Below are positions 6,884-14,704 of a stretch of DNA of 23,227 nucleotides, in pieces (within the stretch, counting starts at the first letter, position 1; the number at the start of each line of letters is the position of its first letter). A model generated the notes under the pieces. The model did no database searches. It was not told the origin of the DNA and saw nothing but the letters and a program-made list of their open reading frames with translations. Made by a program: the position numbers and the translations under genes. Source of the stretch: Lachnospiraceae bacterium UBA3401 (GTDB taxonomy: Bacteria > Bacillota > Clostridia > Lachnospirales > Lachnospiraceae); NCBI GenBank assembly GCA_002358575.1, contig DEPD01000139.1, positions 1 through 23,227 on the forward strand, in the 5' to 3' direction.

Positions 6884-9298
6884 ATGCAGTATGGTTATTT
6901 TGATAATGAGAAAAGAGAGTATGTGATTACTAGACCCGACACCCCTGCTCCGTGGGCGAATTATCTCGGTTCTCCAGAGTATGGAGCGATTATTTCTAAC
7001 AATGCAGGTGGCTATAGTTTTGCAAAATCCGGCGCAAATGGCAGGATTCTGCGCTATGTGTTTAACGGTTTTGACCAGCCGGGGCGTTATATTTATCTGC
7101 GTGACAATGACAGTCAGGATTATTGGTCTGCATCTTGGCAGCCTGTTGGAAAGGATTTAGATTCTTATCAGAGCAAATGTCATCATGGAACGGCATATAC
7201 CAGGATAGAGGCGGATTATAATGGTATTCATTCAGAGGCGCTTTACTATGTGCCACTTGATAAGTCGTATGAAGTGTGGAATTTAAAAGTGACAAACAAT
7301 TCTGATAAAGTAAGAAGAATAAATATTACTGGATATGCAGAATTTACAAACAATAATAATTATGAGCAGGATCAGGTCAATCTCCAATACTCAATGTTCA
7401 TCACAAGAACTACTTTTGATAAGGACCGTATTCGCCAGACAATACATGGCAATCTGGATGGACTAGAGGACGGAGAGGAAGTTGACAATAAACTTGCAAT
7501 AGACCGTTTCTTTGGACTGGCAGGAGCAGAGGTTGTCTCCTATTGTGGAGACCGAGAGAAATTTATAGGACGCTATCACGGTTATGGAAATCCTGTGGGC
7601 GTTATAAACGGAGATCTTGGCGGAGCGTTAAGCTACAACGAAAATGGTTGTGGTGCTCTTACAACTGCACTTACGCTGGCAGCAGGAGAGACAAAAGAAA
7701 TTGTTTTTATTCTGGGAATGAAATATAAAGAGGAAGCGGACAAGATTCTTGAAAGCTATCAAAATCCTGCAAAAACCTGCGAAAAAGAGTTGAATGAACT
7801 GATTGGCTACTGGCATGAAAAGTTGTCTCATTTCCAAGTGAAAACACCAAGTCCAGCATTTGACACAATGATAAATACATGGAATGCCTACAACTGTTTT
7901 ATGACTTTTATCTGGTCGCGCGCGGCTTCCTTTATTTACTGTGGTCTTAGAAATGGTTATGGCTACCGTGATACGGTGCAGGATATTCAGGGGATTATTC
8001 ATCTGGCGCCGGAGATGGCGGTCGAGAAAATTCGGTTTATGCTCTCCGCACAGGTGGACAATGGCGGTGGGCTTCCACTTGTAAAATTTACACATAATCC
8101 TGGACAGGAAGACACGCCAGATGACGCTTCTTATGTGCAGGAGACAGGACACCCAGCATATAGGGCAGATGATGCGCTCTGGCTGTTCCCCACCGTTTAT
8201 AAATATGTGTCAGAATCTGGAAATCTAGGGTTTATTGACGAAGTGATTCCATTTGCCAACAAAGACGAGGGGACTGTGTATGAGCATTTAAAACGCGCAA
8301 TTGATTTTTCAATGAATCATCTAGGACCGCATGGAATGCCAGCGGGGCTTTATGCGGATTGGAATGACTGCCTGCGCCTTGGAAAAGATGGAGAGTCTTC
8401 ATTTGTAGCTTTTCAATATTACTATGCAATGACCATCTTGAAAAAATTTGCTTCTTATAAAAAAGATGACGCGTACATAAAATATTTAGATGAGAAACAA
8501 GAACAGTTGGGCAGTTTGATACAGAAACTTTGCTGGAATGAGGATCGATTTATTAGAGGTTTTACAGAAAAAGGCGAAGTTATTGGAAAAAGGACAGACA
8601 AGGAAGCAAACTTGTGGTTGAATCCGCAGAGTTGGTCTGTCATTAGCGGTTTTGCTACAGATGCGCAGGCAGATTTAGCACTTGACTTGGTGAATGCACA
8701 GTTAAATACAGAATATGGTGCAATTCTTATGGACCCGCCCTATCATCTGGATGCGTTTGACGGCGCGCTTGCAGTGATTTACAATGCGGGTGTCAAGGAA
8801 AATGCTGGTATTTTCTCACAGTCTCAAGGGTGGATTATTTTGGCGGAGGCGCTGCGTGGACACGGAGAGCGCGCATTTGCTTATTTTATAGAAAATGCGC
8901 CTGCTGCCCAGAATGACAGGGCAGAAATTCGCAAGCTGGAACCCTACTGTTATGGCCAGTTCACTGAGGGAAAGGCAAGCCCACATTTTGGACGCTCTCA
9001 TGTGCATTGGCTGACAGGTACAGCTTCGACAGTGATGGTTGGGTGTGTCGAGGGAATCCTCGGTATGCGCCCCGACTTTGGTGGATTGAAAATTGCACCT
9101 TCTGTGCCTAAAGATTGGGATCACTTTGAGATTGATAAGGATTTTAGAGGAAAGCATCTTCACATTGTTGTGCAAAATCCCGCTCATGTTGAGTCTGGCT
9201 TTAAATCTTTGAAAGTAAATGGTCAGGAAATGGAAGAAAATTATATTCCAGCAGATATTTTAAAAGCAGAAAATGAAATAGAATTGTTCTTATCATAG
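6884..9298 (+). CDS. GH94 family phosphorylase, cellobiose phosphorylase-type
   Basis: An 804-residue cytoplasmic enzyme; true cellobiose and chitobiose phosphorylases are about 800-815. The start MQYGYFDNEKREYVITRPDT and NYLGSPEYGAIISNNAGGYS are classic for GH94, and GLRNGYGYRDTVQDIQGI and LYADWNDCLRLGKDGESS mark the catalytic barrel. The general-acid Asp is residue 492 (DWND), the same number I recall for Vibrio chitobiose phosphorylase. The stretch LWLNPQSWSVISG is of the cellobiose type rather than the ESNTLAVLSG type of chitobiose phosphorylase. Products would be glucose-1-phosphate and glucose (or another acceptor sugar). AAAGGAG precedes the start by about 10 bases. It probably shares a transcript with the upstream GH94. 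Together the two could handle beta-1,3- and beta-1,4-linked disaccharides, as expected from mixed-linkage glucan; exact substrate is inferred. Confidence 0.87.
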   Translation: MQYGYFDNEKREYVITRPDTPAPWANYLGSPEYGAIISNNAGGYSFAKSGANGRILRYVFNGFDQPGRYIYLRDNDSQDYWSASWQPVGKDLDSYQSKCHHGTAYTRIEADYNGIHSEALYYVPLDKSYEVWNLKVTNNSDKVRRINITGYAEFTNNNNYEQDQVNLQYSMFITRTTFDKDRIRQTIHGNLDGLEDGEEVDNKLAIDRFFGLAGAEVVSYCGDREKFIGRYHGYGNPVGVINGDLGGALSYNENGCGALTTALTLAAGETKEIVFILGMKYKEEADKILESYQNPAKTCEKELNELIGYWHEKLSHFQVKTPSPAFDTMINTWNAYNCFMTFIWSRAASFIYCGLRNGYGYRDTVQDIQGIIHLAPEMAVEKIRFMLSAQVDNGGGLPLVKFTHNPGQEDTPDDASYVQETGHPAYRADDALWLFPTVYKYVSESGNLGFIDEVIPFANKDEGTVYEHLKRAIDFSMNHLGPHGMPAGLYADWNDCLRLGKDGESSFVAFQYYYAMTILKKFASYKKDDAYIKYLDEKQEQLGSLIQKLCWNEDRFIRGFTEKGEVIGKRTDKEANLWLNPQSWSVISGFATDAQADLALDLVNAQLNTEYGAILMDPPYHLDAFDGALAVIYNAGVKENAGIFSQSQGWIILAEALRGHGERAFAYFIENAPAAQNDRAEIRKLEPYCYGQFTEGKASPHFGRSHVHWLTGTASTVMVGCVEGILGMRPDFGGLKIAPSVPKDWDHFEIDKDFRGKHLHIVVQNPAHVESGFKSLKVNGQEMEENYIPADILKAENEIELFLS

Positions 9299-9299
9299 G

Positions 9300-9334
9300 A
9301 AAATGAATAAGGGCGCTTGCTGCAACAAGTGCCC
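9300..9334 (-). terminator. Rho-independent-like terminator of the AraC gene
   Basis: GGGCGCTTG (9311-9319) pairs with CAAGTGCCC (9326-9334), nine pairs including one G-T, around a 6-base loop. Read on the minus strand the stem is followed by CTTATTCATTTTCC, which is T-rich, as expected for the end of the araC-type gene at 9368. On the plus strand no T-run follows, so it is weaker as an end for the GH94 operon, though it lies just after that stop codon. Confidence 0.55.
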
Positions 9335-9367
9335 TGTGTGGAAAGTGGAAAAAAGAAGAGAAATGAA

Positions 9368-10111
9368 CTACCATGTTTTGTGATAATGACGGTCACGATA
9401 TTTCTTGGGAGTGAGACCAACATATTTTTCAAAGGTTTGGATAAAATGGCTTTGCGAGGAGAATGCAAGGTAATTAGCAATATCAATTAAACTATAGTCG
9501 GAGTATTTGAGAAGGTTTTCAGCCTTCTCAATTTTTTTCTCGCGGATATAATCGCTGATGGAAACACCAAGATTTTGTTTAAAAAGGCGCGAGAGATAGC
9601 TTGGTGACAGCGCTGTGTAGTCCGCAAGCTCATTGATAGTAATTCGTTCGTTAATATGGCTGTAGATGTAATCTGTACAGAGCATAATCGGTTTGGAAAG
9701 AATTGCATTCTTTTGTAATACAAGCATTTTTCCTGTGAAGTCGAGCACCATGTCCTGATGCAAATCTGCGATAGCTTTGATTGTAGTGCAGGAGTCCATC
9801 TTTAAAATATAGAAGTCGCTAAGCCGATAGGCCTGCTCTAGCTCCAGCCCTCCTTCAACGCAATGTCGTGTGATGAGAGCGACTGTGACAATAAAATGAT
9901 ATTTTTGATTTGTCAGCGCATTTTTGGACAGCACCCCCATTCCCTCGGGATTGGTAAAGTCGCCCTGAGTGAGATTTTTTCGGACAAATTCCATATCTCC
10001 GCTTTTGACAGCAGTATAAAAGGAATATTCTTCTTCCATAGGACGGTGATACGCTTCTGACTCACTAGCATACAGCTCTCGCCGATACCATTCATTTCTT
10101 AAACTGTTCAT
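9368..10111 (-). CDS. AraC-family transcriptional regulator
   Basis: A 247-residue regulator. The C-terminal 100 residues (about 145-245) hold both HTH units of the AraC domain: ITINELADYTALSPSYLSRL, FKQNLGVSISDYI, then LIDIANYLAFSSQSHFIQTF and the signature end KYVGLTPKKYR. The N-terminal half has no cupin sensor; it is the helical type common in Lachnospiraceae (YSFYTAVKSGD, then NQKYHFIVTVALITRHCVEG, GLELEQAYRLSDFYI), with unknown ligand. AAAGGAGG is ideally placed before the start. The gene lies between the GH94 operon and the ABC operon. A shared 24-bp element occurs before both operons and also overlaps its own promoter, so it is the best candidate for local activator of the beta-glucan locus. 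The inducer is unknown. Confidence 0.9.
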   Translation of the reverse strand: MNSLRNEWYRRELYASESEAYHRPMEEEYSFYTAVKSGDMEFVRKNLTQGDFTNPEGMGVLSKNALTNQKYHFIVTVALITRHCVEGGLELEQAYRLSDFYILKMDSCTTIKAIADLHQDMVLDFTGKMLVLQKNAILSKPIMLCTDYIYSHINERITINELADYTALSPSYLSRLFKQNLGVSISDYIREKKIEKAENLLKYSDYSLIDIANYLAFSSQSHFIQTFEKYVGLTPKKYRDRHYHKTW

Positions 10112-10173
10112 AGTTTTCCTCCTTTATAACCAAAAATTTAATTCTTTTTTCCACATTTTTTAACATAATTATA

Positions 10174-10202
10174 ATTATGTCATGATTTTGATATTTTTAC
10201 AA
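10174..10202 (-). promoter_or_regulatory. Promoter of the AraC-type regulator
   Basis: On the minus strand TTGTAA (plus positions 10197-10202) and CATAAT (10174-10179) are spaced by 17 bp, a good sigma-A promoter, with the start codon about 60 bases downstream. The 24-bp shared element (10179-10202) covers its -35 box and whole spacer, so binding of the regulator for the ABC operon would also affect this promoter, most simply as autorepression. Confidence 0.55.
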
Positions 10203-10240
10203 CTGATTTTATATAAGAAATGAGAAGTGTACACTATAAT
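10179..10240 (+). promoter_or_regulatory. Promoter of the ABC-transporter operon with 24-bp shared element (candidate AraC site)
   Basis: TATAAT at 10235-10240 has no recognisable -35 box at the right distance (TATAAG at 10212-10217), as in activator-dependent promoters. The element at 10179-10202, GTCATGA then TTT then TGATATTTTTACAA, differs from the copy at 3856-3879 in two bases only. The distance from element to TATAAT is identical at both sites. The rest of the 197-base gap is AT-rich and otherwise featureless. Confidence 0.65.
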
Positions 10241-10308
10241 CTGTATTGTAAGTTAGATGTAGCAAGTTCGTTACACGAAAAAATAATAAAACACGGGAGG
10301 AATTTAAA

Positions 10309-11766
10309 ATGAAGAAAAAAATCATCAGCAGTTTATTGGCAGTATCCGTGCTTATGACAGCGCTTACAGGGTGCGGGGGAGGCGATAAGCCATCCAATGA
10401 TGCACAGGGGACAACAGCATCAACCGGCAATGAAGCAGCGGCGCCGTCATCATCAGGCAATGAGAATGCAGGGGAAGCAGCGCCGGCGGCAGATGAAGGA
10501 AAGGTCATCAATATTTACAGTTTTAATGATGAGCTTCGCAAGCGTATCACAGCAGTTTATCCTGAGATTGAGAGCACGTCAAAAGACGGGACTTCCTCAA
10601 CATTGAAGGACGGAACAGAGATTCACTGGATTATCAATCCGAATCAGGATGGTGTGTACCAAGATAAGCTTGATGAGGCGCTGGGCAATCAGATGTCCGC
10701 AGCAGATGATGACAAGGTTGACATTTTTGCAGCCGAGTTGGATTACATTGTCAAGTACACAGATGCAGACATTGACGCTGCAATGACACTTGAGTCTTTG
10801 GGAATCAATCCTGATACCGATCTGGCAGACCAGTTTGAATTTACAAAGACTGTTGCAAGCGATCAGAATGGTGTGATGAGGGCTTCTACATGGCAGGCAT
10901 GTCCAGGTGTTCTGGTATATCGCCGCGATATTGCAAAGGAAGTTTTTGGCACAGATGATCCTATAGAAATTGGTGAAAAGACCAAGGATTGGACAACTTT
11001 GAAAGCGACTGCGGAAGAGTTGAAGGCAAAGGGATATTATACATTCTCAAGCTATGCAGATACATTCCGTACATATAACAATAGTATGGAAGAGGCATGG
11101 GTTGCACCTGGAGAGACTGTTATTCGGGTTGACCAGAAGATTCTTGACTGGATTAAGGATTCTAAAGAATGGAAGGAAGCAGGTTATTTTGACCCTACTG
11201 TAAAGGGACAGTGGAATTCAGACTGGTTTACAGCAATGAGTTCTAGTTCTAAGGTATTTGCATTCTTGTTCCCAGCATGGGGAATTGACACACAGTTGAA
11301 GCCAAACTGGGACGGCGAGGAAGGCGCATGGGCTGTTACCAATGCACCATTGTCATACAACTGGGGCGGAACTTTTGTTCTGGCAGCAGAAGGCACAGAT
11401 AATCCACAGCATGTAAAAGATATCCTTCTTGCGTTGACAGCAGACAAGGATAATTTGACAAAAATTTCAAAAGATTATGCAGACTTTACAAATGCGAAAT
11501 CTGTGATGCAGGCAGCAGCACAAGATGATACTTTTGCATCTGATTTTCTTGGCGGACAGAATCCGTACACTTACTTTACACCTAGCGCAGATACCATTAA
11601 GATGGCTCCACTATCAGCGTATGACCAGGGATGTGTAGAATTGATTCAGAATACATTTGGTGATTATTTGCAGGATCAGATTGATTATGATAAGGCAAAA
11701 GAAAACTTTGAGACAGCAATCAGAGAGCGCTATCCTGAAATTACAGAGATTCAGTGGCCAGAATAA
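10309..11766 (+). CDS. ABC transporter sugar-binding lipoprotein (family 1)
   Basis: A 485-residue extracytoplasmic solute-binding protein. The signal peptide MKKKIISSLLAVSVLMTALT ends in a lipobox LTGC with Cys at about residue 22, so it is lipid-anchored at the outer face of the membrane. A low-complexity Gly/Ala/Ser/Glu linker runs to about residue 64, then the binding domain starts (KVINIYSFNDELRKRI). Features such as GVLVYRRDIAKEVFG, SSKVFAFLFPAWGID and GGTFVLAAEGTDNPQHVKDI are typical of carbohydrate-binding family 1 proteins. GGGAGG stands before the start. It is followed by two permease genes, separated by a hairpin. Given the neighbours it likely binds beta-1,3 or mixed-linkage gluco-oligosaccharides; this is inference from context. 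Confidence 0.9.
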   Translation: MKKKIISSLLAVSVLMTALTGCGGGDKPSNDAQGTTASTGNEAAAPSSSGNENAGEAAPAADEGKVINIYSFNDELRKRITAVYPEIESTSKDGTSSTLKDGTEIHWIINPNQDGVYQDKLDEALGNQMSAADDDKVDIFAAELDYIVKYTDADIDAAMTLESLGINPDTDLADQFEFTKTVASDQNGVMRASTWQACPGVLVYRRDIAKEVFGTDDPIEIGEKTKDWTTLKATAEELKAKGYYTFSSYADTFRTYNNSMEEAWVAPGETVIRVDQKILDWIKDSKEWKEAGYFDPTVKGQWNSDWFTAMSSSSKVFAFLFPAWGIDTQLKPNWDGEEGAWAVTNAPLSYNWGGTFVLAAEGTDNPQHVKDILLALTADKDNLTKISKDYADFTNAKSVMQAAAQDDTFASDFLGGQNPYTYFTPSADTIKMAPLSAYDQGCVELIQNTFGDYLQDQIDYDKAKENFETAIRERYPEITEIQWPE

Positions 11767-11774
11767 AACCATCA

Positions 11775-11800
11775 ACTGCGGTGCATTTGTGCACCGCAGT
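11775..11800 (+). other. Hairpin between binding-protein and permease genes
   Basis: ACTGCGGTGCA (11775-11785) and TGCACCGCAGT (11790-11800) pair perfectly over 11 bp around a TTTG loop, 9 bases after the stop codon of the binding protein. No T-run follows, so transcription should continue. Such hairpins after a binding-protein gene commonly protect the upstream mRNA and let the binding protein be made in excess over the permeases; that role is inferred. Confidence 0.7.
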
Positions 11801-11825
11801 ATTAGAAAGAAGGGAGAGATAGCTT

Positions 11826-12776
11826 ATGAAACAAAAACGTAAAAAGATAGACTACTCGAAGTGGGGATACATTTTTATTCTTCCGTTTTTTGCATGTTTC
11901 TTTATTTTTTCACTCATCCCATTGATCGATACAATCCGATACAGCTTTTTTGAATATTATCGTTCTGGATTGAAGCAAATTGGTCCTAATTTTATCGGGA
12001 TGGAAAATTATGCCAGCCTGCTCAAATCCGATATGTTAAAATATGCAGGAAATACTTTGATTTTGTGGCTTATTGGCTTTGTTCCACAAATTGTTATCGC
12101 ACTTTTGCTCGCTTCCTGGTTTGTAGATGCGCGGCTTAAGATTCGCGGCCAGCAGTTTTTCAAAGTAGTCATTTATCTGCCCAATCTAATTATGGCTTCC
12201 GCGTTTGCAATGTTGTTCTTTACATTGTTTTCAAACAAGGGACCTATCAATTCTATTCTGTTGTCTATGGGGTTGACAGAAAGTCCAATTGATTTTATGG
12301 GAACTGTATTTGGCACCAGATCACTCATTGGCGTGATGAACTTTTTAATGTGGTTTGGAAATACGACAATTATGTTGATGGCAGCAATTATGGGTATCAG
12401 CCCAGATATCTTTGAGGCATCAGAGATAGATGGATGCAATAGTGTACAAAGATTTTTCTATATAACCCTCCCAATGATTCGTCCAATTCTTGCGTACACA
12501 TTGATTACTTCAATTATTGGTGGCCTGCAAATGTTTGATGTACCGCAGATTTTGACCAATGGTCAGGGTAGCCCAGATAGAACATCTACAACATTGATTA
12601 TGTTCCTCAACAATCATTTAAAGAGCAAGAACTATGGTATGGCGGGTGCACTGTCTGTTTACTTGTTTATCGTGAGTGGTATCTTATGCTTTATTGTATA
12701 TAAGATAACCAATGATGATGATCCAGATGGTTCCAAGGCTGCTGCAAAGAAGAGAAAAAAGGCGGAAAGGAGATAA
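11826..12776 (+). CDS. ABC sugar transporter permease (MalF/UgpA-type)
   Basis: A 316-residue membrane protein with about six transmembrane segments; the first (WGYIFILPFFACFFIFSLIP) is in the usual place for MalF/UgpA-like permeases. The coupling EAA loop is visible at about residues 196-221 (FEASEIDGCNSVQRFFYITL followed by PMIRPI), where the ATPase docks. The tail is lysine/arginine-rich (KAAAKKRKKAERR). A GGGAG site precedes the start. It pairs with the permease that starts 4 bases after its stop codon. Its partner ATPase is not in the window and is presumably a shared MsmX/MsmK-type protein coded elsewhere. Confidence 0.92.
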   Translation: MKQKRKKIDYSKWGYIFILPFFACFFIFSLIPLIDTIRYSFFEYYRSGLKQIGPNFIGMENYASLLKSDMLKYAGNTLILWLIGFVPQIVIALLLASWFVDARLKIRGQQFFKVVIYLPNLIMASAFAMLFFTLFSNKGPINSILLSMGLTESPIDFMGTVFGTRSLIGVMNFLMWFGNTTIMLMAAIMGISPDIFEASEIDGCNSVQRFFYITLPMIRPILAYTLITSIIGGLQMFDVPQILTNGQGSPDRTSTTLIMFLNNHLKSKNYGMAGALSVYLFIVSGILCFIVYKITNDDDPDGSKAAAKKRKKAERR

Positions 12777-12780
12777 GATA

Positions 12781-13626
12781 ATGAAATCAAAAGGATATAA
12801 TGGTTTTCGTACTATTTTCGCACATGTACTACTTGTTATACTGTCATTTATGTGTCTGTTTTTCTTCTATATTCTGTTTGTCAATTCCACACGTTCCCAT
12901 GCAGATTTGCAGAAAGGGTTTTCTGCATTGCCCGGAAGCTATTTTTTCACAAATTTGAAGAATGTGACAAATGACGGAACCTTTCCAATGGTGCGCGGCA
13001 TTATAAACAGCTTGATTGTCTCTGGCTGTTCGGCGGCAATCTGTACTTATTTTTCTGCTTTGACCGCATATGGACTCTATGCATATGATTTTAAGTTAAA
13101 GAAAATTGCATTTACATTTATTATGGCAATTCTCGTAATGCCAACGCAAGTTACAGCAATGGGATTTCTGCGTTTGATTACAAAGATGGGCATGGATGAT
13201 TCTCTGCTCCCTCTGATTATTCCTTCAATCGCATCGCCCTCTGTATTCTATTTTATGTACAGTTATTTACAGTCCTCGCTTCCCCTCTCATTGGTTGAGG
13301 CGGCAAGAATCGATGGTTCAAAGGAATTTCGCACTTATAACCAGATTGTTCTCCCGATTATGAAACCGGCCATAGCAGTGCAGGCAATCTTTACCTTTGT
13401 GGGATCGTGGAATAACTATTTTGTTCCAGCACTGGTAATTCAGTCCAAGGATAAGATGACTGTGCCAATCCTTATCGCTCTTCTTCGAGGAGCCGATTAC
13501 ATGAATCGTGACATGGGAAAAATATACATGATGATTATGGTGGCAATTGTTCCAATCATTCTTGTATATCTGATTCTCTCAAAGTATATTATCGCAGGTG
13601 TGACACTTGGTGGTGTCAAGGGATAA
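12781..13626 (+). CDS. ABC sugar transporter permease (MalG/UgpE-type)
   Basis: A 281-residue inner-membrane subunit. The EAA loop is at about residues 172-197 (VEAARIDGSKEFRTYNQIVL followed by PIMKPA), and the end AKYII-like segment (SKYIIAGVTLGGVKG) is the usual C-terminus of MalG-type permeases. I start it at 12781 because GAAAGGAGATAAG lies directly before; an in-frame ATG at 12712 would overlap the upstream gene by 65 bases and add a basic tail with no membrane character. It forms the heterodimer with the preceding permease and imports sugars bound by the lipoprotein coded at 10309. Confidence 0.92.
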   Translation: MKSKGYNGFRTIFAHVLLVILSFMCLFFFYILFVNSTRSHADLQKGFSALPGSYFFTNLKNVTNDGTFPMVRGIINSLIVSGCSAAICTYFSALTAYGLYAYDFKLKKIAFTFIMAILVMPTQVTAMGFLRLITKMGMDDSLLPLIIPSIASPSVFYFMYSYLQSSLPLSLVEAARIDGSKEFRTYNQIVLPIMKPAIAVQAIFTFVGSWNNYFVPALVIQSKDKMTVPILIALLRGADYMNRDMGKIYMMIMVAIVPIILVYLILSKYIIAGVTLGGVKG

Positions 13627-13644
13627 ATCTGTGCACTGAAAAGA

Positions 13645-13674
13645 ACGCCCCAACGGCCTTGGCTGTTGGGGTGT
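13645..13674 (+). terminator. Strong hairpin after the ABC operon (partial terminator or attenuator)
   Basis: The stem ACGCCCCAACGGC pairs with GCTGTTGGGGTGT (13 pairs with two G-T) around a 4-base loop. It is followed by CTTAAAAATAAAAAG rather than a clean T-run. It probably marks the end of most transcripts from the transporter operon while letting some read on into the sensor genes; this is inferred. Confidence 0.55.
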
Positions 13675-13705
13675 CTTAAAAATAAAAAGAATCAGGAGGT
13701 GTGTT

Positions 13706-14674
13706 ATGACGCAGAAAAAGCGAGGAGTGATTTTAATGGCAGTCGTTCTTGCCTTGTTTGGAGGTGGGTGTCGGTCAAAGGATTCAAACGGCAGTATAAA
13801 AATTTATTACTCTGCGATTGAGGACGGGGATTATTATGAGGAATGGGCGAGTCAACTGCAGGAACAAACTGTAGCGCACGGCGCATCCTTTGATGTGGGA
13901 TATGCTCAAAATTCTGTAGAGACACAGGATGCGCAGATAAAAAGCGCCGCTGCAAGCGGATGTGATGTATTCTTGTGTGGACCTGTCTCACCGGACACAG
14001 TGACGGAGATCAAGGCAGCGGCAGGGAACACACCGATTGTCTTCATTAATAATGCGCCAAAAGACAAGGCATTGGAGAAGGACCGCTATGTTTATGTGGC
14101 GTCAGATGAGTATATGGCTGGCCAGTATCAGGCAGAATATATTCTGGAAAAGTTTAGCCAGAAACAAGAAATTAATATTGTAGTGCTGAAAGGACCAAAA
14201 GACGCATCGGGCGCAATTGGCAGAACAAAAGGGCTGAAACAAACCCTAAAAGCCAGTGGAAAAAAGATTAATTATGTCTTTGAGGACTATGCGGATTGGA
14301 ATAATGAGAAAGCGCAAGAGTTGATAAAGTTGTTTCTCAGGACAGGACAGCCTGTCGATTGCGTGGCGGCAAACAATGACGATATGGCGCTTGGTGGTTT
14401 GGCTGCATTTGAGCAGGCAGGACGAGATACAAACGAAATATTGTTTCTGGGGGTGGATGCTTCCGCGGGCGGCTGTCAGGCAATCGCGGAGGGGAAGATG
14501 GATTTTACGGTCTACCAGCCCACTACAGTACAAATTACTTCTGCGGTTGAGGCGGCGAATCGGTTAGCTTTGGGTAAATCGATTACGGGTATGGAGGGCG
14601 CATCGGCGGATGGAAAATATATTTTGATACCTTTCGAGAAAGTGGATAGCCAGAATGTGGCACAGTACCAATAG
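13706..14674 (+). CDS. Ribose-type (LacI-fold) sugar-binding lipoprotein, orphan
   Basis: A 322-residue periplasmic-binding protein of the RbsB/XylF class (Peripla_BP_4), a fold unrelated to the family 1 protein upstream. The N-terminus MTQKKRGVILMAVVLALFGG precedes a Cys in an unusual lipobox (FGGGC, Gly at the -3 place instead of Leu), so lipid attachment is probable but not certain. Typical segments are KIYYSAIEDGDYYEEWASQL, SGCDVFLCGPVSPDTVTEI, TPIVFINNAP, AANNDDMALGGLAAFEQAG and FLGVDASAGG. AGGAGGTG precedes the start. No RbsA/RbsC-like transporter genes are adjacent. Instead the next gene, 30 bases on, is a chemoreceptor. I infer a sensory role: the sugar-loaded protein may report to that receptor, as RbsB does with Trg in Escherichia coli. 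It could instead serve a transporter coded elsewhere. Confidence 0.85.
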   Translation: MTQKKRGVILMAVVLALFGGGCRSKDSNGSIKIYYSAIEDGDYYEEWASQLQEQTVAHGASFDVGYAQNSVETQDAQIKSAAASGCDVFLCGPVSPDTVTEIKAAAGNTPIVFINNAPKDKALEKDRYVYVASDEYMAGQYQAEYILEKFSQKQEINIVVLKGPKDASGAIGRTKGLKQTLKASGKKINYVFEDYADWNNEKAQELIKLFLRTGQPVDCVAANNDDMALGGLAAFEQAGRDTNEILFLGVDASAGGCQAIAEGKMDFTVYQPTTVQITSAVEAANRLALGKSITGMEGASADGKYILIPFEKVDSQNVAQYQ

Positions 14675-14704
14675 ATTGATCTGGGAAAGCGTGAGGAACA
14701 ATTT

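Noticed and set aside
6884..9298. Assignment as chitobiose phosphorylase
   Set aside because: The ends resemble that enzyme, but the active-site stretch reads LNPQSWSVISG rather than the chitobiose-type ESNTLAVLSG, and no chitin-related genes are nearby.
12712..12780. Upstream start for the second permease
   Set aside because: It would overlap the first permease by 65 bases and add a basic stretch; 12781 has a good ribosome site and the usual N-terminus.
13706..14674. Second binding protein as part of the adjacent ABC importer
   Set aside because: It has the ribose-type fold, which works with RbsC-type permeases, not with MalF/MalG-type ones; the importer already has its family 1 binding protein.
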